NCBI GenBank assembly: GCA_000507305.1
Contig: DF239266.1
Location: 282,097 to 346,096 of the forward strand
Source: Breviolum minutum Mf 1.05b.01
Lineage: Eukaryota > Sar > Dinophyceae > Suessiales > Symbiodiniaceae
Length of the DNA: 64,000 nucleotides
Direction: 5' to 3'
Shown here: positions 45,301 through 56,355 of the stretch, piece by piece
Numbering within the stretch: the stretch's first letter is position 1
How the letters are laid out: every line of letters begins with the position of its first letter
Made by a program: the position numbers and the translations under genes
Notes under the pieces: model-generated
What the model was told of the DNA's origin: nothing
Seen by the model: only the letters and a program-made list of their open reading frames with translations
The model's database searches: none

Positions 45301-48300
45301 TGACCCAAAGCCAGGGAGATCCCTAGCCGAAACGTACCTCAGGATCAACACCACCTATGGAGAGGGTGAAATCCGTGGGAAGGTGAGGTGACCGGTTTTG
45401 GCCCGGTGCTTGTTATCAATGTGGGTCAACCAAAAACGTCCAAAAAAACAGAGATAGGCACTCTTTGGGGGGTTGGGATTGAAAGTGTTCTGATTGATAG
45501 CTGTTATGATATATCTTGGGATAGTTGGATTTGCTAAATTTGGGACATGGACATGCAGTTCGGCGTTTCGAGACATCAATTTGGGCTGAGGCAAACGCAA
45601 CAAAAACACTTCATGGTTGCAAATCAGTAGCTACAAGTAGCTCTAGATGCCAAGGACACGGACTAGACTAGACACTGGCAAACAAGTAGTGTATACGTCA
45701 GAACTTCCCCTACTATATAATAGCTCTTTGGAAGACTTATCGACCCACAGCACCTGCGAAGGCCCTTAAACAGCTAGCATTTCTTCAGCTGACAACGGCT
45801 GCATTTGCCTGCGCTAGGTCGAGAAGCATCAACACTTGACTCTCTTCAAAGAGAAGACCATGGGTCTTTTCCTCTTCGGTATCATGGCCAAAAAAGTTCA
45901 CGGCAATGTCGTGGCTCTCCAGAAACAAGAAAATGGCTGGATTTCACCCACATTGGCCGTGAAACATGTATTGTATGGTGAAACATGGTTTAGTTTCAAA
46001 ATCTGTCGGGTAGGAACTGATTTTGACCCATCGCAAAAATCTTCAAGCGCAGCTCCAATCCGAAATGATGAAAAACACTTGGATTTTTGAAGCCAGGGCA
46101 AAGATCAGAATCACACAAAAGAACATTCAGGGAAAAGTAAGTTACCTATGGAGCTAGCGTCAACCCTAGGGTGCCGCACTTCTCAAAGGCTCCGCGAGAG
46201 ATTCACCATATTTTTTCATTCACCAAAGGTTGTTTTCCAATCTCTTGGCTTTTTTTTTCTAATGTCGCCTGCCTTGTTTTTGTTTGGGGGGGTCAAGGCA
46301 AGAAGCGTTGGCCCGTGCCCTTCTCCGCCCGTGTGGCGGCACTTATTGATACTGTCGTGACCTTTGAAGGTCCCAATATGTGACTGGACGAAAGCGGGTG
46401 GTCCAACTTGGCCAAGGGCAAAGTTGCAGGGAATTTGGGTTGGGGTTGTGTGATGGTTGTGTATAGGAAGTAAGAAACTTGGAGTCATTGAAGCTTAAAA
46501 GCTGTAGTTCAGGGTCTAATGATATGGGATGCAATCTGGGTGAATGATGCAAAATCATTGCTGACCTGATGCAACTGGTGATGAAGAGTAGGTAGGATCA
46601 ACACGTTCAGGTTTGTGAATAGGCAGAGTTTACCCACATGGGATGGGACGAAATAGTAGACACAATGTGAAAACCATACCCTCCTGGGAACTAACATATA
46701 TGCCCTAAGAATGCATTTTTTGAAGATGAATGTCCTTTTCCCAAGGTGGGATATGCTAGTTCCCTACAGGGTATACTTCCTTCAATAATCCAACAGAAGA
46801 AATGACTTCGACTTTGGTGACAGGATGTGTTGCAGAATGCCGTTGTTTGGGATGGGTCTGAGAAGGACAAGTTCGACCATTGGGATTTGTTTGGTACAGA
46901 TGTTTTTCCCAATGGTTTAGAGATGTTTAGATGGTTGTCTTGTTCATCCAACCACTGCAAATTGGCTACGCATTTTAGACTGCCACAAAAAGCAATGCAT
47001 TTGGGCTTTGCAAACCCAAGCTAGATCCTTGAGACATAGAACACCTGTGTGTACGTGTCTTCAAAAGTAATGTTGTTTGCATTGGGTAGTGGTCAGTCAT
47101 GCCCTCATGATCCCCCATTATCATAGTGTACACTCATTTGATATACTAATATACGTAGTTTGATTAGAACATCCATTGCATTGTAAATTAGTAAAGAATC
47201 CTAGTAAGGATACAGTTTCAACAATTTTTGGTGAGTTGCCTGAAATTTGTTTTACTACCCTCCAACCCCAAAAAAACCTGTGTAGGAGAGGGCTTGCTGT
47301 ACTAACTGGAACACCTCGGATAACCCATTTCCATTGATCGCTCAGGATGCATTTCAAATTGATCACACCTTTGGGCACCATTCGCCAAATCAAGTCGGAA
47401 AGCCCCAGGGATTGGGAAAAAACGCATGAACAACTTGAGTTTGTAACTCGTTTTGCTTTTCGTGTGCGTTTCCCCAGTCGCAAGCAATTGAGGAGAAATA
47501 GGCCCAGTCTATTTTGCTTAGTAGATAAAGGAGGCGGGGTATGTCGTATATCCTTGCAAGCTCGCTGCTTACCAGAGAACCTTCCTCAATGGAACTTAGC
47601 AATTTTAGTTTCAAAATATACTGGATTTTGCAGCCCAAACATAATGGAGTGTATGGCCGATACGCCCTTATATGCAAAACAGATATATAGACCGGTGGAA
47701 TCACCTCGGATCACGATCTCCCTCGATTTGATCATCTCAGTACAACTATATGACGTTGGATCTTCCAACACGTGGGAAAACCTAAGAGCAGGAGTCATTC
47801 AAACAAATCTGGCCAACTATCAATATGTTCTTGTGGTTGCAGTTTCAAAGTGAGGACAAATGTATAGTGACTCTAATTCATTGTCTGAGTATTGCTGTGA
47901 TATGTAATACATTTAATCAATCGCAGGGCAAACTACATCAACCTCAGCCGACCCCACTTAAAAAAGATATGGCAGTTAAGGAAACCCTCCAAACATGCCC
48001 TTGCAATTTTTGGATTCGCGACTTATTGTTATCATAGTTATGTAACACCATGATCGTCATCATGATCATCATCATTATCACCACCATCATCATACCAATG
48101 TATTTGCTTAAAGTCTGTATAGGTACCATTTTCTTGATATGTAGATTCATGCCTTTGATTTGACTGCAATGCTTTTGACAATGGTTGGTAATTTTTGGAT
48201 GGCATTCGATCTTCCGGGAGGGAACGATGAATTTGAAAATTGCAGGGAATCAATGTTGATTCATAAATTTATGCACTGGGTAATTCAGACAAGCGAACCA

Positions 48301-51119
48301 CTTTTGGAATTCCCATCGCTTCCTGGAAGATTGGCTGTTAGTCTCAGGGTTCCAATCGCAGGCATGCAAGGTCGAAAGAATTTGCTTCAAAGGCAATCTA
48401 ACATGGTGATGCAAAAGATTGCAATGGGCCCATATTCATAGATTCCAACCCGCCCTTAAATCAAGTTCTATATGCATCCACAAGCGGGATCGAATGATTC
48501 ACTGTGTGCAGAAAAAGACCACACTCTTCAGTCTGAAACACACCAACTGTGTAGGACTTCTGATTGCGTACCCAAAAATCATCTCCCAAAAGATTTCAGT
48601 TTCCAAGTCTGCGAAATGCCAAGGACGATTCTGCCAATTGAACCCTTTAAGCAACAAGTGGAAATGTACTGGTGCCGTATGGGCTGAGGGCGAAGGGTAC
48701 ACGAAGTGGCCCATGTTTTTTTTTGAGAAGTTGAAGCTAAAAAGAATCACTTTGATGATGATGGGTCACTTACAGTTGAAACAGGACACGGAGCGATCTG
48801 GAGTTAAGATCAATGGAGGTTTCTGGTTCTGGTAAAAGGTGTTAAGCAGAGTATATGTGGCTTGCATACCAGGTGCTCGTACTGTATGTATTGCCTCCGT
48901 TCATGGGTTGAGGTGCAACCGACTCTAGCAGAAGTTGCTTCCATAGTAACATCCATTGATCCGGTGATCCTTGCAAAGTGAAAATAAACTGATGTCCCTG
49001 TAGATTTGATGAAAAGAATCCATTGTTACCGTGGGGCCCTGATAGAGATTGAAGACTTCCAGAAGAAATCTGCAGCGAAATATTCCAGGTTTCAGTTGAT
49101 TGATGGATTCCTATTCGGGGGTGGTGATTTTCATATTCTCAAATTTTCAATGGTTTCAAAATGCGGTGATGTATACTGATGTACCGCATTCTGCACATGG
49201 ATAGCTAACCGCTGTTGGAAAAAGGAAGACTTCATGTGACAATTTGATGGGAAATTCATTTCTTGATTGAAATCCGGACGTTAACCATTCAATTGAACCC
49301 ATGAGTTTTGACATCATGTACAAGTAGCCAGATATACTGTAAGGCTGTTGCTGTCCACCATCAATTAATGCAAGCAGAATCTGCCACAGGTATGCCGAGA
49401 AAAGCGTTCCCAGGGTCATTGCCTATGTGCTCAGCTTGATAGGCCGGAAACCAGATGCTCCACACCCTTTGTGCTTATTATATAATATTTTTGCAATTTG
49501 TGCAATCACCAGTGACCAGTTCACCGCCTCATGATTACACACAGTAAAAGCATGTAAAAGCTACATTACTGACATTTTTGGTAGGATTCACTTTGGACGA
49601 GTCCAGTTTTTTCCAGGGAATCCCCATGATTTGTTGAGAGCTGCTCTCAGCTAGAGCATTGGAACTAAGTGAATTGGGTAAGACCAGAATGCTGCTCTCA
49701 CGCAACGGGAGTCAGGGGCGAGTTTTCATGAACGGTTTTTAATGTGTTGACCTACACTCCCACTTTTCAGGTGTTAAACTGTTAAACAGTTTCGTTTCGG
49801 ATTGACTTCATGCTGCCTCCCGGTTGCTTTTATAGCCAGGAAAAGTGGCCTTGGAACAAGACTTGGAGGTGTGGAATGTGTCAGCATTTGACCTCGGAAG
49901 CTGTGCTCCCGCACTTTATATGGAACCTCCTTGCGCAGGAAAAAGTTGAATTTGTATGTTCTTCATTGCATACCTTTTCCTGAAACACCTAGTGGCTTTG
50001 TTTGTAGGTGTGGGAAAATAAACTTTACTGGAAGGATCCAGTGCTGGTTGATGGCAAGAGCCTAAGATAGTCCGGTGATTTCAGTGATTTTTGTTGTGCT
50101 TCGCCATTTCGGATTGACCGGTGCAGAGGCAGTTAGCTGGTATCGTTGAAGCACAGAATAGCTTGTGATTCTTGTGAGGATGAAAGATGGAACATTAGTT
50201 TCTTTTCTTCGATCTCTATGGATGTGACCTTCTACCATGTATCTTCTATTTATAAATCCTATTTGTATCCATTTCTAACGTGGAAATGCGAAGGAACGAT
50301 TTCGGTGGATGCACTGTGGATTCTCACTTTGAGGTGATGGTCCTTTCCAAGAGTTTTTTGACTGGTACCTTGGCAGACCTTTGGTAGGTGAGTTTGATTT
50401 AAAGTGATGGAGCCAAACAGAATTAGTCCGTTGAGTAGACGTGCTGATTTTGAATGATTCAAACATACGTGACAATAGTTGATCATAGCTTTACTTATGA
50501 ATAGTGATGTGTAATGACAGATGATTCACAATAATGACCCTCAATTAGATGTAATCAGACATAGTGACGTAGAATGATATGATTAGTTTCCTTGTAGCAT
50601 CACATGGAAGAACTTTCTGAACGCGCATAGCAACATGTATATAGCATGCATTGAAATTAGCTCAAGCTATCAGATTTCACAGTATCAGATGTACCGCAAG
50701 AGTCAGTGACAAGCAAGTAAGGCGCATATCATGATTGCGTGACGTGACGTGATCAACCTGACTCTTTTTTTTTAAATGTTTTTTTGTTTGGCCAAACCTA
50801 GCAAAAATGAATATGACAGTTTTAGAATGTATATATATATATATATATTTTTTGAAAGGCTTCAAAGGTTTGGGGGGAATAGGATTCACCAATGGTTTCC
50901 CGGTTTCGTTAGGTTTGGTTGGTTTTTTAAGTTTTACTAGCTATATAGGTGGTTCTGTATCACCACTAGGTTTTATCAGCTCTATCCCCCATAAAAAAAG
51001 ACACCAAACACACCATCAGGACATATCAGGTTGTCATTTGCGTTTCGTGGGCCGTAAGGTATGGCCAATTCTATTCCGCGAGTTCGGGTGAGATTGGTCG
51101 TCGGCCATTGGAGTGGTAG
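39249..51119 (+). CDS. Rieske oxygenase, Neverland/DAF-36 family (cholesterol 7-desaturase-like)
   Basis: Exons: 39249-39344, 39610-39669, 39800-about 39870, 41095-41167, 41880-41935, 46298-46379, 47346-47393, 48624-48671, 49390-49442, 49840-49868, 50008-about 50064, and probably 51051-51119. Most joins agree in phase. The Rieske [2Fe-2S] centre is complete: CPH (39610 exon) and CPFHGW (39800 exon). Then come KIKAYETRELLG-RIFIWFDAEG, TFEGPN-MMHFKLITPLG, TILPIEPFKQQVEMY-W and DLE-VWENKLYWKDPVLVDG, which follow the order and spacing of Neverland/DAF-36/DES7 enzymes. These introduce the C7-C8 double bond into cholesterol-type sterols at the ER, with ferredoxin-type electron supply. The mononuclear-iron segment (E/DxxDxxHxxxxH), expected between 41936 and 46297, was not found. 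The predicted C-terminus ends QFYSASSGEIGRRPLEW and a TAG. Family: confident; substrate: inferred. Confidence 0.82.
39610..39669 (+). CDS. Rieske gene exon: CPH ligands
   Basis: Twenty codons: AAVLDAFCPHMGAHLGFGGQ, with the first Cys-x-His ligand pair. Acceptor TTGCAG/GCG, donor GGCCAG/gtgctt. Confidence 0.88.
39800..39870 (+). CDS. Rieske gene exon: CPFHGW ligands
   Basis: VVGNTIQCPFHGWSFDGSGK, the second ligand pair (Cys-x-x-His). Acceptor CCGCAG/GTG. The donor is unresolved; GC after TCCTTG (39868) would keep phase 0 with the next exon. Confidence 0.85.
39985..40060. repeat. Interspersed repeat, TAGCGACCTC family
   Basis: CAAACTATAGCGACCTCTGC then CGACCTCACTTTAAATATGG, inside an intron of the Rieske gene. 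Confidence 0.45.
41095..41167 (+). CDS. Rieske gene exon after the Rieske domain
   Basis: Encodes PSGEAMPGAKIKAYETRELL then G, preceded by MSC. Donor TTAGGAC/gttggg in phase 1; with the next exon it gives ELLG-RIFIWF, matching the ExNGxIxxW motif. A short exon carrying the IPY motif may be missing before it. Confidence 0.72.
41880..41935 (+). CDS. Rieske gene exon (IFIWFDAEG)
   Basis: IFIWFDAEGRPPQSLGAW; acceptor CTTAG/GA, donor GCGTGG/gtgatg. Matches the xVWYHAxG segment of the family. Confidence 0.75.
42973..43095 (+). CDS. Possible exon in the gap of the Rieske gene
   Basis: A GC-richer island is open in more than one frame (MLVAHAGELLQIRE; LPGGHALRHLPSTLL). It is the best island between 41936 and 46297, but it does not show the expected iron-binding HxxxxH motif, so assignment is weak. 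Confidence 0.22.
44461..44574. mobile_element. Foldback element, family D
   Basis: ATATATGGGTGTTTCCTAAA...TGGTGGTACCC at the left is the inverse of GGGGTACCACCATTTAGGAA...ACACTCATATAT at the right; about 28-base arms around a 50-base centre. Confidence 0.65.
46298..46379 (+). CDS. Rieske gene exon (VTFEGPN)
   Basis: GC + KKRWPVPFSARVAALIDTVV then TFEGPN + AT. Donor CCCAATAT/gtgact in phase 2 joins to G+ATG at 47346, giving EGPN-M-MHFKLITPLG as in the family. Confidence 0.78.
47346..47393 (+). CDS. Rieske gene exon (MHFKLITPLG)
   Basis: G + MHFKLITPLGTIRQI + AA. Acceptor CTCAG/GA, donor ATCAA/gtcgga. The split Lys codon is completed by G at 48624. Confidence 0.8.
47925..47990. repeat. Interspersed repeat, TAGCGACCTC family
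   Basis: GCAAACTACATCAACCTCAG then CCGACCCCACTTAAAAAAG, inside a Rieske-gene intron. Confidence 0.42.
48624..48671 (+). CDS. Rieske gene exon (TILPIEPFKQQVEMY)
   Basis: G + TILPIEPFKQQVEMY + TG; donor TACTG/gtgccg in phase 2. With G from 49390 it makes the Trp of EMY-W-YAEK, matching ExxWYA. Confidence 0.8.
49390..49442 (+). CDS. Rieske gene exon (YAEKSVPRVIAYVLSLI)
   Basis: G + seventeen codons + G. Acceptor CCACAG/GTA; GC donor ATAG/gccgg. Its length supplies exactly the 18 residues otherwise missing between the flanking exons. Confidence 0.76.
49840..49868 (+). CDS. Rieske gene exon (29 bases, KVALEQDLE)
   Basis: GA + KVALEQDLE; acceptor GCCAG/GA, donor TTGGAG/gtgtgg, phase 0. Matches the AxFExDIxxW segment. 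Confidence 0.75.
50008..50064 (+). CDS. Rieske gene exon (VWENKLYWKDPVLVDG)
   Basis: VWENKLYWKDPVLVDGK after TTGTAG/GTG. WENKxYxxxPxLxxxD is a hallmark of the Neverland C-terminus. The exon end is not fixed; the frame stops at TAG 50068-50070. Confidence 0.78.
51051..51119 (+). CDS. Probable last exon of the Rieske gene
   Basis: YGQFYSASSGEIGRRPLEW then TAG, after CGTAAG/G. QFYSxS fits the WYxQFYS terminus of the family; the Trp would be split with an upstream exon ending TG that was not identified. The frame is also open a little further upstream (VSWAVR). Confidence 0.5.
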   Translation, partial: AVRYGQFYSASSGEIGRRPLEW

Positions 51120-51463
51120 GCCTTGGTCATACAGAAGTGATGGAAATGTCAGGTTGGATACTGAAAGTGATGTTTCAAATACTTATTATAAATGTCCACA
51201 AAGTATAGCTCCAAGTCAGTGAGTAGGCGGGTTTGATAAAACTCCGAGTTAGGATGATTCTGCTTTAACACTTAAGTCACAGTCGCAGTTAGTTTTTTTT
51301 GGTCGGGCAGATCACCCCAAAGATATGAATTTCATGAGAGTTTGGGCAGCACAAATATGAAGAGTTTTTTCTTCATGAAACATTCCAAGTCCAGTCTTGT
51401 CAATATATACCATGTTCATCCATGTTCAAATCCCACAACCCGTAACAACTCAAACTTCTCAAG

Positions 51464-51541
51464 CCACCAAACCATGGGAGGCCGCCTTTACTGTTGTTCT
51501 GGTGGGATGCATAGTACTGGCGTTTTTGCACACTTTCCACG
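51464..51541 (+). CDS. Possible exon with a transmembrane segment
   Basis: Reads TKPWEAAFTVVLVGCIVLAF then LHTFH: a hydrophobic stretch of about 20 residues after a charged/Trp start. Acceptor CTCAAG; no sure donor. Could begin a membrane-protein gene downstream of the Rieske gene. Confidence 0.3.
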
Positions 51542-51784
51542 GATATCCGTGCAGCCAGCAGCCAGTTTATTCAAACTTTTCCCGTGGACAGATGCAATTA
51601 TGTTGAAAATTTTACGACCCCAACCAATGGCTTCAGAAAATGGATGTATATACATGGTCCTTTTTTCCTTCACGGTGGGGGTCCTCTTGAGTATTCTCGA
51701 CACAAGCGAAGCTTGAAGGGGTTGGGACCTTAACAAAAGACCCCACTAAGTAGAAAGATCCCAAGTTAGTGGTGTCAAGTGTTT

Positions 51785-51885
51785 TAATATATGTTCACTC
51801 CCTATTTGGAGGAGATTCTCAGACTTTGACGTGTTTTTTTTGTTATATGTTCTTAAACGGGTTGAAACCACCACCCAGGACCCAG
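51785..51885. mobile_element. Foldback element, family A, partial
   Basis: Contains CTATTTGGAGGAGATTCTC and GGGTTGAAACCACCACCCAG, the same core and right end as the other copies. Confidence 0.4.
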
Positions 51886-52135
51886 GATCATGTCGCATCT
51901 ACCTGAAGTTACACCTGTAGCCAACCCGCAGAACTCAGTGGCAGATAGAACCTTGAGGTGCGTGTGGTTTTGGGGTACCTTCAAGTAAAGAGTGTAACCC
52001 AACGCTACCGTGTGGCCTTATTTTGGCATCAACGCGATCTAGCGATTTTTTGTAGAGGGTGATACATGTGATACTAATGAAGTGATGTGATTATAGGGAC
52101 TTACTTTTCCCAGCTCCACGAGTGATCTTTCGTTG

Positions 52136-52270
52136 AGCATACTGTCCACGCCAGAGCTCATGCAAACGCGACTGCCATGGGGCACGCGACTTGCTGTAGC
52201 TTACACCCGGGCGACGGCGCTGACAGGGCGTGTTGCTGTTTATGCGGCGCCGCTGGGTGGCGTCACTGCT
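52136..52270 (+). CDS. Possible GC-rich exon, strand uncertain
   Basis: The clearest GC-rich island in 51.5-57 kb. The + frame gives STPELMQTRLPWGTRLAVAY then an Ala/Val/Gly-rich run; other + frames and one - frame (SDATQRRRINSNTPCQRRRP) are also open. Coding is likely from composition, identity unknown. Confidence 0.35.
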
Positions 52271-52519
52271 TTGCAAGAGGCAAAGCTCATTTTAATGCAG
52301 GATTCACGTGTTTGTGCGATAGAAAACATGGTTGCATACTTGTACAGTAACAATGTTATCCTATTTCAACTCCAGCAGGGGGATGAGGAATGTTCCTACC
52401 ATGTACGTCCCTTCACTATTTACCTTTCCTGTAATAGGTACATATCCACCTTTCCCATTGGGGTATGAGTCTGATCCTCTCGCAAAATTAAACACTTGAC
52501 ATTTAAACTATAACAATGG

Positions 52520-52539
52520 CACACACACACACACACACA
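52520..52539. repeat. (CA)n microsatellite
   Basis: About ten CA units. Confidence 0.9.
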
Positions 52540-52846
52540 TTGGTGCTACAACATGGTGGAACAAGTAAGTTTTCTAAGTTTTTTGGGTCAACCAACCCAA
52601 AGATATGGAGGGTCTACTGGTGAGATATGGAGGTTGAACCCATCAACTCTGTTGCCAGTGATATATATATATATACTTGAAGCTGAACTTGTTGACTTTG
52701 AATGATCCAGACAATGGAGAATCATAAGTCTCACATTGGAAGAACCGCAACCAAGAAATGCCAACAAGTGCTTTATGGGTTGCATCAAGAAATGTTAAAT
52801 TTGGACGACCAAGTCTGTGAGCCCTGCTTGTTTTGCTTTTTTTTGC

Positions 52847-52929
52847 GTTGTTTGGCGGGTTTCGCAGAAAAGGTTGGCATCGCATGCTGGGGTGAGCAAC
52901 CAGTGCGGTCGCAAAGCAGACCCCAATAG
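52847..52929 (+). CDS. Possible short exon, may be terminal
   Basis: After TTTCGCAG one frame reads KVGIACWGEQPVRSQSRPQ and a TAG; another reads KRLASHAGVSNQCGRKADPN. Not recognised. Confidence 0.25.
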
Positions 52930-53202
52930 TGTGGGTAACGAGATGCTTAAGGGGAATGATCAACAGTTGGAACAGATAAAGGGTCACAGCTAAAAGGTAA
53001 TTTACACTTTTTGTTCATCATATTGGCCATATCATAACATTTCTGGTACTGCTTGTTGGATGTTTGTTGCGCCGATGTTGGCGTCATAAGAATCCTTAGA
53101 GAAGTGATAGGAGCTGGAGAGCTTAGACAGATATACTTTGGAATGTCCCCCCAGCCAGTAGCAGTAACCACCGCGGTTATCACAAGATGCTTGGCGAGGA
53201 TC

Positions 53203-53282
53203 CCTCTCTCTCTCTCTCTATATATATATAAATACTATATACGTAAATATACAGTATTTACATGTATATATATATATAGAGA
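53203..53282. repeat. (TC)n then (TA)n simple repeats
   Basis: CTCTCTCTCTCTATATATAT followed by TA-rich sequence and a second TATATATATAGAGATA run that is the inverse of the first, so the stretch can fold. Confidence 0.85.
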
Positions 53283-53515
53283 TATAACTTTCATTTGCCA
53301 CCGTCAATGTTTGGGGGAGAAACCCAAATGATTGCACTACAAATGGTGCTTCTTCTTTAATAGGAAGAGTCCTTGACAAATGACCAACCATTTTGCATGG
53401 GAGATCTATTACATCAAATGTAAATGCATGTTAAGCCTAGCCAGAATGGTAACCTAGGTGCTGAAGTCATTCTAAAGTTCCCCCCAGATCCATTCATTTC
53501 ATATCATTTCACCAG

Positions 53516-53572
53516 AACTTTTTTCGTGGCTCTTCCGTCGGGTGCGGCTGCCGGCAGCTGGGTTCAACTCAG
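53516..53572 (+). CDS. Possible exon, three frames open
   Basis: Bounded by CACCAG and CTCAG/gtgggt. Frames give TFFVALPSGAAAGSWVQL, LFSWLFRRVRLPAAGFNS or NFFRGSSVGCGCRQLGSTQ. The splice sites are good but the frame cannot be chosen. Confidence 0.33.
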
Positions 53573-54040
53573 GTGGGTTTGGGCTTCCTGGAAGGCTGGA
53601 CAAAAACTCGGAAAATCTTCCAAAGTTTCCAGTGAAGTCAGTTTCTGTGCATAAAATGCATGAAAATACAATAAAATACCCTATAGATCAGCTGGTATTT
53701 GATCTGATTCCAAGTTACAAAAGAGTTCGTTCAAAAGAACCTTTTTTGATTGATCTAATCTCAGTTCAACCTTCGTTCTTCTGACAAAATTAGGCAATGA
53801 GAAAAGCAAACATTAGAGTATCCCACAGCTCGAGGATCAAGAAACAAAGCAATCCTTGAGAGCCAATGGAGCCAAGAACCATCTACCTTGATTTTCCTGT
53901 ATTTTCCAACTTTGGGTGAACCCGCGCGATCTATGGGTCAAGGATCTAACCCCCACAAGACATTCAGAATATTCACTTCTCCCCCTCAGGTGCCCACAAT
54001 GGCAAGGCCTGGAAAGTTCTACCATGCAGTTTCTTTGTTT

Positions 54041-54041
54041 C

Positions 54042-54115
<74 letters not shown>

Positions 54116-54130
54116 GTGGTGGTGGTGGTG
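54041..54130. repeat. (GTT)n/(GCTGTT)n/(GGT)n microsatellite
   Basis: GTT units pass into GCTGTT, GCT and then GGT units. Long Leu or Gln frames across it are artefacts. Confidence 0.95.
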
Positions 54131-56355
54131 AGGAGAAATTGTTTGCATGCCTTGGAAAGCCCGTAGGTTCGAAGTTGTGCTTCTAGTTTAGAGGCAGCCT
54201 GAGAAGTAAAAGCAACACCTGTTTGACAAAGATGCACTAGAAAAAAGTGTATGTAGAGATGCAACGATTGTTTCTGTTCAAGGCAATCAATGCCTCAATA
54301 GGAGATTATGAGTATAATACAAAAGTTTGGAGCGCAGTGAGATTGGTACAAAAATGCACAAAAGGTGGTTGTGCCTGGAGAATCATTTTGTGGGATCGTA
54401 TAAACTATCGAACTGTCGGGGTGTTTTGGTTCAATAGACTGCAACCAACAGTTTCACCATGACATGTTCAGGTTCAATGCTGTAAATCTTTGGCTGTATT
54501 CCCTTAGGGTCTATCCATAGCCGTATATTGAAACCCTAGGATTTGCATGGTGCTCTTGACGTATTTGTTTACCTTAAACTGCCGTACTTGCAAATGTTTG
54601 CAACTGCTCATGTGGAAATAGATCAATGAATAATTGGAAATCTATGGAAAGTTCAGTCACTTTCCACCCAGATGTTCAATTGGTCAAGTGTTTTTGTGAA
54701 TGAACAAGTTGACCTATCAGTGCTACTGATATTCAGGATGATGCATTTCTGCACTCATTGGGGAGCTAAGAACCCGAATGGAGCCCCAGATGAACAGATT
54801 ATATTATATCAGATTCACTGATTGTTTCTGTTGTTTCCTGTGGCTGAGATGCAGAGATGTCAACAAGTTTGGTTTCAAGCAATTTGGCTAGTTCTCTACT
54901 AGATAATTTGGAAAATCCCAAAACGAGTTGTTTTCGACCAACAAAGGTTGCTGCAAACAGAAACATGCTCGATGGTGGTAATGGTATGTATGTTTTTCTT
55001 CAGCAAAGTTACTTTTTGTCATCCCTAAAAGGAAGGTGTTGGGGACCCATGCGTCAAAACAGATTGAGAATCAACGAGCAAAAAAGACATCTCCCGGGTT
55101 CACAGACATCAAACAACGACCGTTTGCGGTCAAAGAAGGTTGCTGGCAAAGAAATTTGATGGTAACGCAGCAAGGGAACGGGTGGTGTATAGTGCCTTGA
55201 AGATCCTTGAAGAAGAATGGATGATGTAGCCTAACAGAACCACGAGACATTCGGGCCTTGCGGCATCGAACGTTTCAATGTTTTGGCCCCGAAGATTCCT
55301 CAAAAAGATTCCTTCCCCAGAATTGTAAAACTCATATCTTCAAAACATCATTTCAACATCTACCCTCCAGGGAACTAACATATCCCCCCCCCAAAAAAAA
55401 GGCACTTTTGAGTCGATGATTTTCCTTTTCTTCCCGTTTGGTGGGATATGTATCCATTCCCTCAAGGGGTTATCATTTTCAACATCCCTGGATCCAGGAT
55501 GGCCACCAGGGAGGTGGCAACGGGTCGAATTCGGGGGGGGGGGGATTGGTTGGTCAATTCACTTCTACCCAATGGGGGGTGAGTTTTTCAGGGGAGGTGG
55601 ATGGGATAAAGCTGATATATATATATATATAAATATATGTCAAATATGGCCGGAATGGAATTTTTGTATGGTAGAAGATGATGATTTATGCCAGATTGGT
55701 GCATATGATGCAGATGGTTGAAATCACCAGCTACTTCAGAGAGTATGGCATGGTGGAATGAGGAATATATGACATAATTCAGCCATTAAAATACAGGAAT
55801 AGATGATAAGCAATAGATTTCAGCTTTTTCCCTATGTTTAGACTAGATCCTATTGGCAGAAACTACGTTTTCATCAACCCCCACTTGTTTGGTAGGGGAA
55901 AAGTCCATGTAGACGCACGCTTCGTCCATGTAGACCGAAACAAAGTGCACTTTCCCAGCCGAGCACGAAAGTCTGAGGAAAAATGCTGCATTGATATTTG
56001 TTTGGGGTTTCGGCTTTGTCCAATACATATGATTACATATATTTACAGACATACATGCATATACAACCGAAGCAAGACATGATGGTGGGAATATTTTCAC
56101 AACATAGACCTTGCAAAGGCAAGTTTGTTTCAATACTGGAAGAAAAACTACAGAAATCATCGTTATATAATTTTGATCCCCTATGTAATGTATCTCATGT
56201 TGTACTCAGGGATAATGTTAATTTCATAGCAATCAATCATAGGAAACCATGCATGTGGTTGAAGAAGCGGTGTTTTAAGACAATGCTACATGGATAGACT
56301 ACCACTCTTAGAGCTGCCAATGTTGAATCAGCCATCATTTGTAGCAAACACGGAC

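Larger units (their letters stand above)
41936..46297. other. Long gap in the Rieske gene with unlocated exons
   Basis: Neverland-family proteins carry 80 to 120 residues here, including the iron-binding Asp and two His. Islands at 42274-42410 (LDLAEAVARKECSLDPTDFG), 42973-43095 and 46167-46210 are open but do not show the motif. Contains foldback element D. Confidence 0.5.

Noticed and set aside
53837-54148. Poly-Gln frame on the minus strand
   Set aside because: Caused by the GTT/GCT microsatellite; no flanking gene structure.
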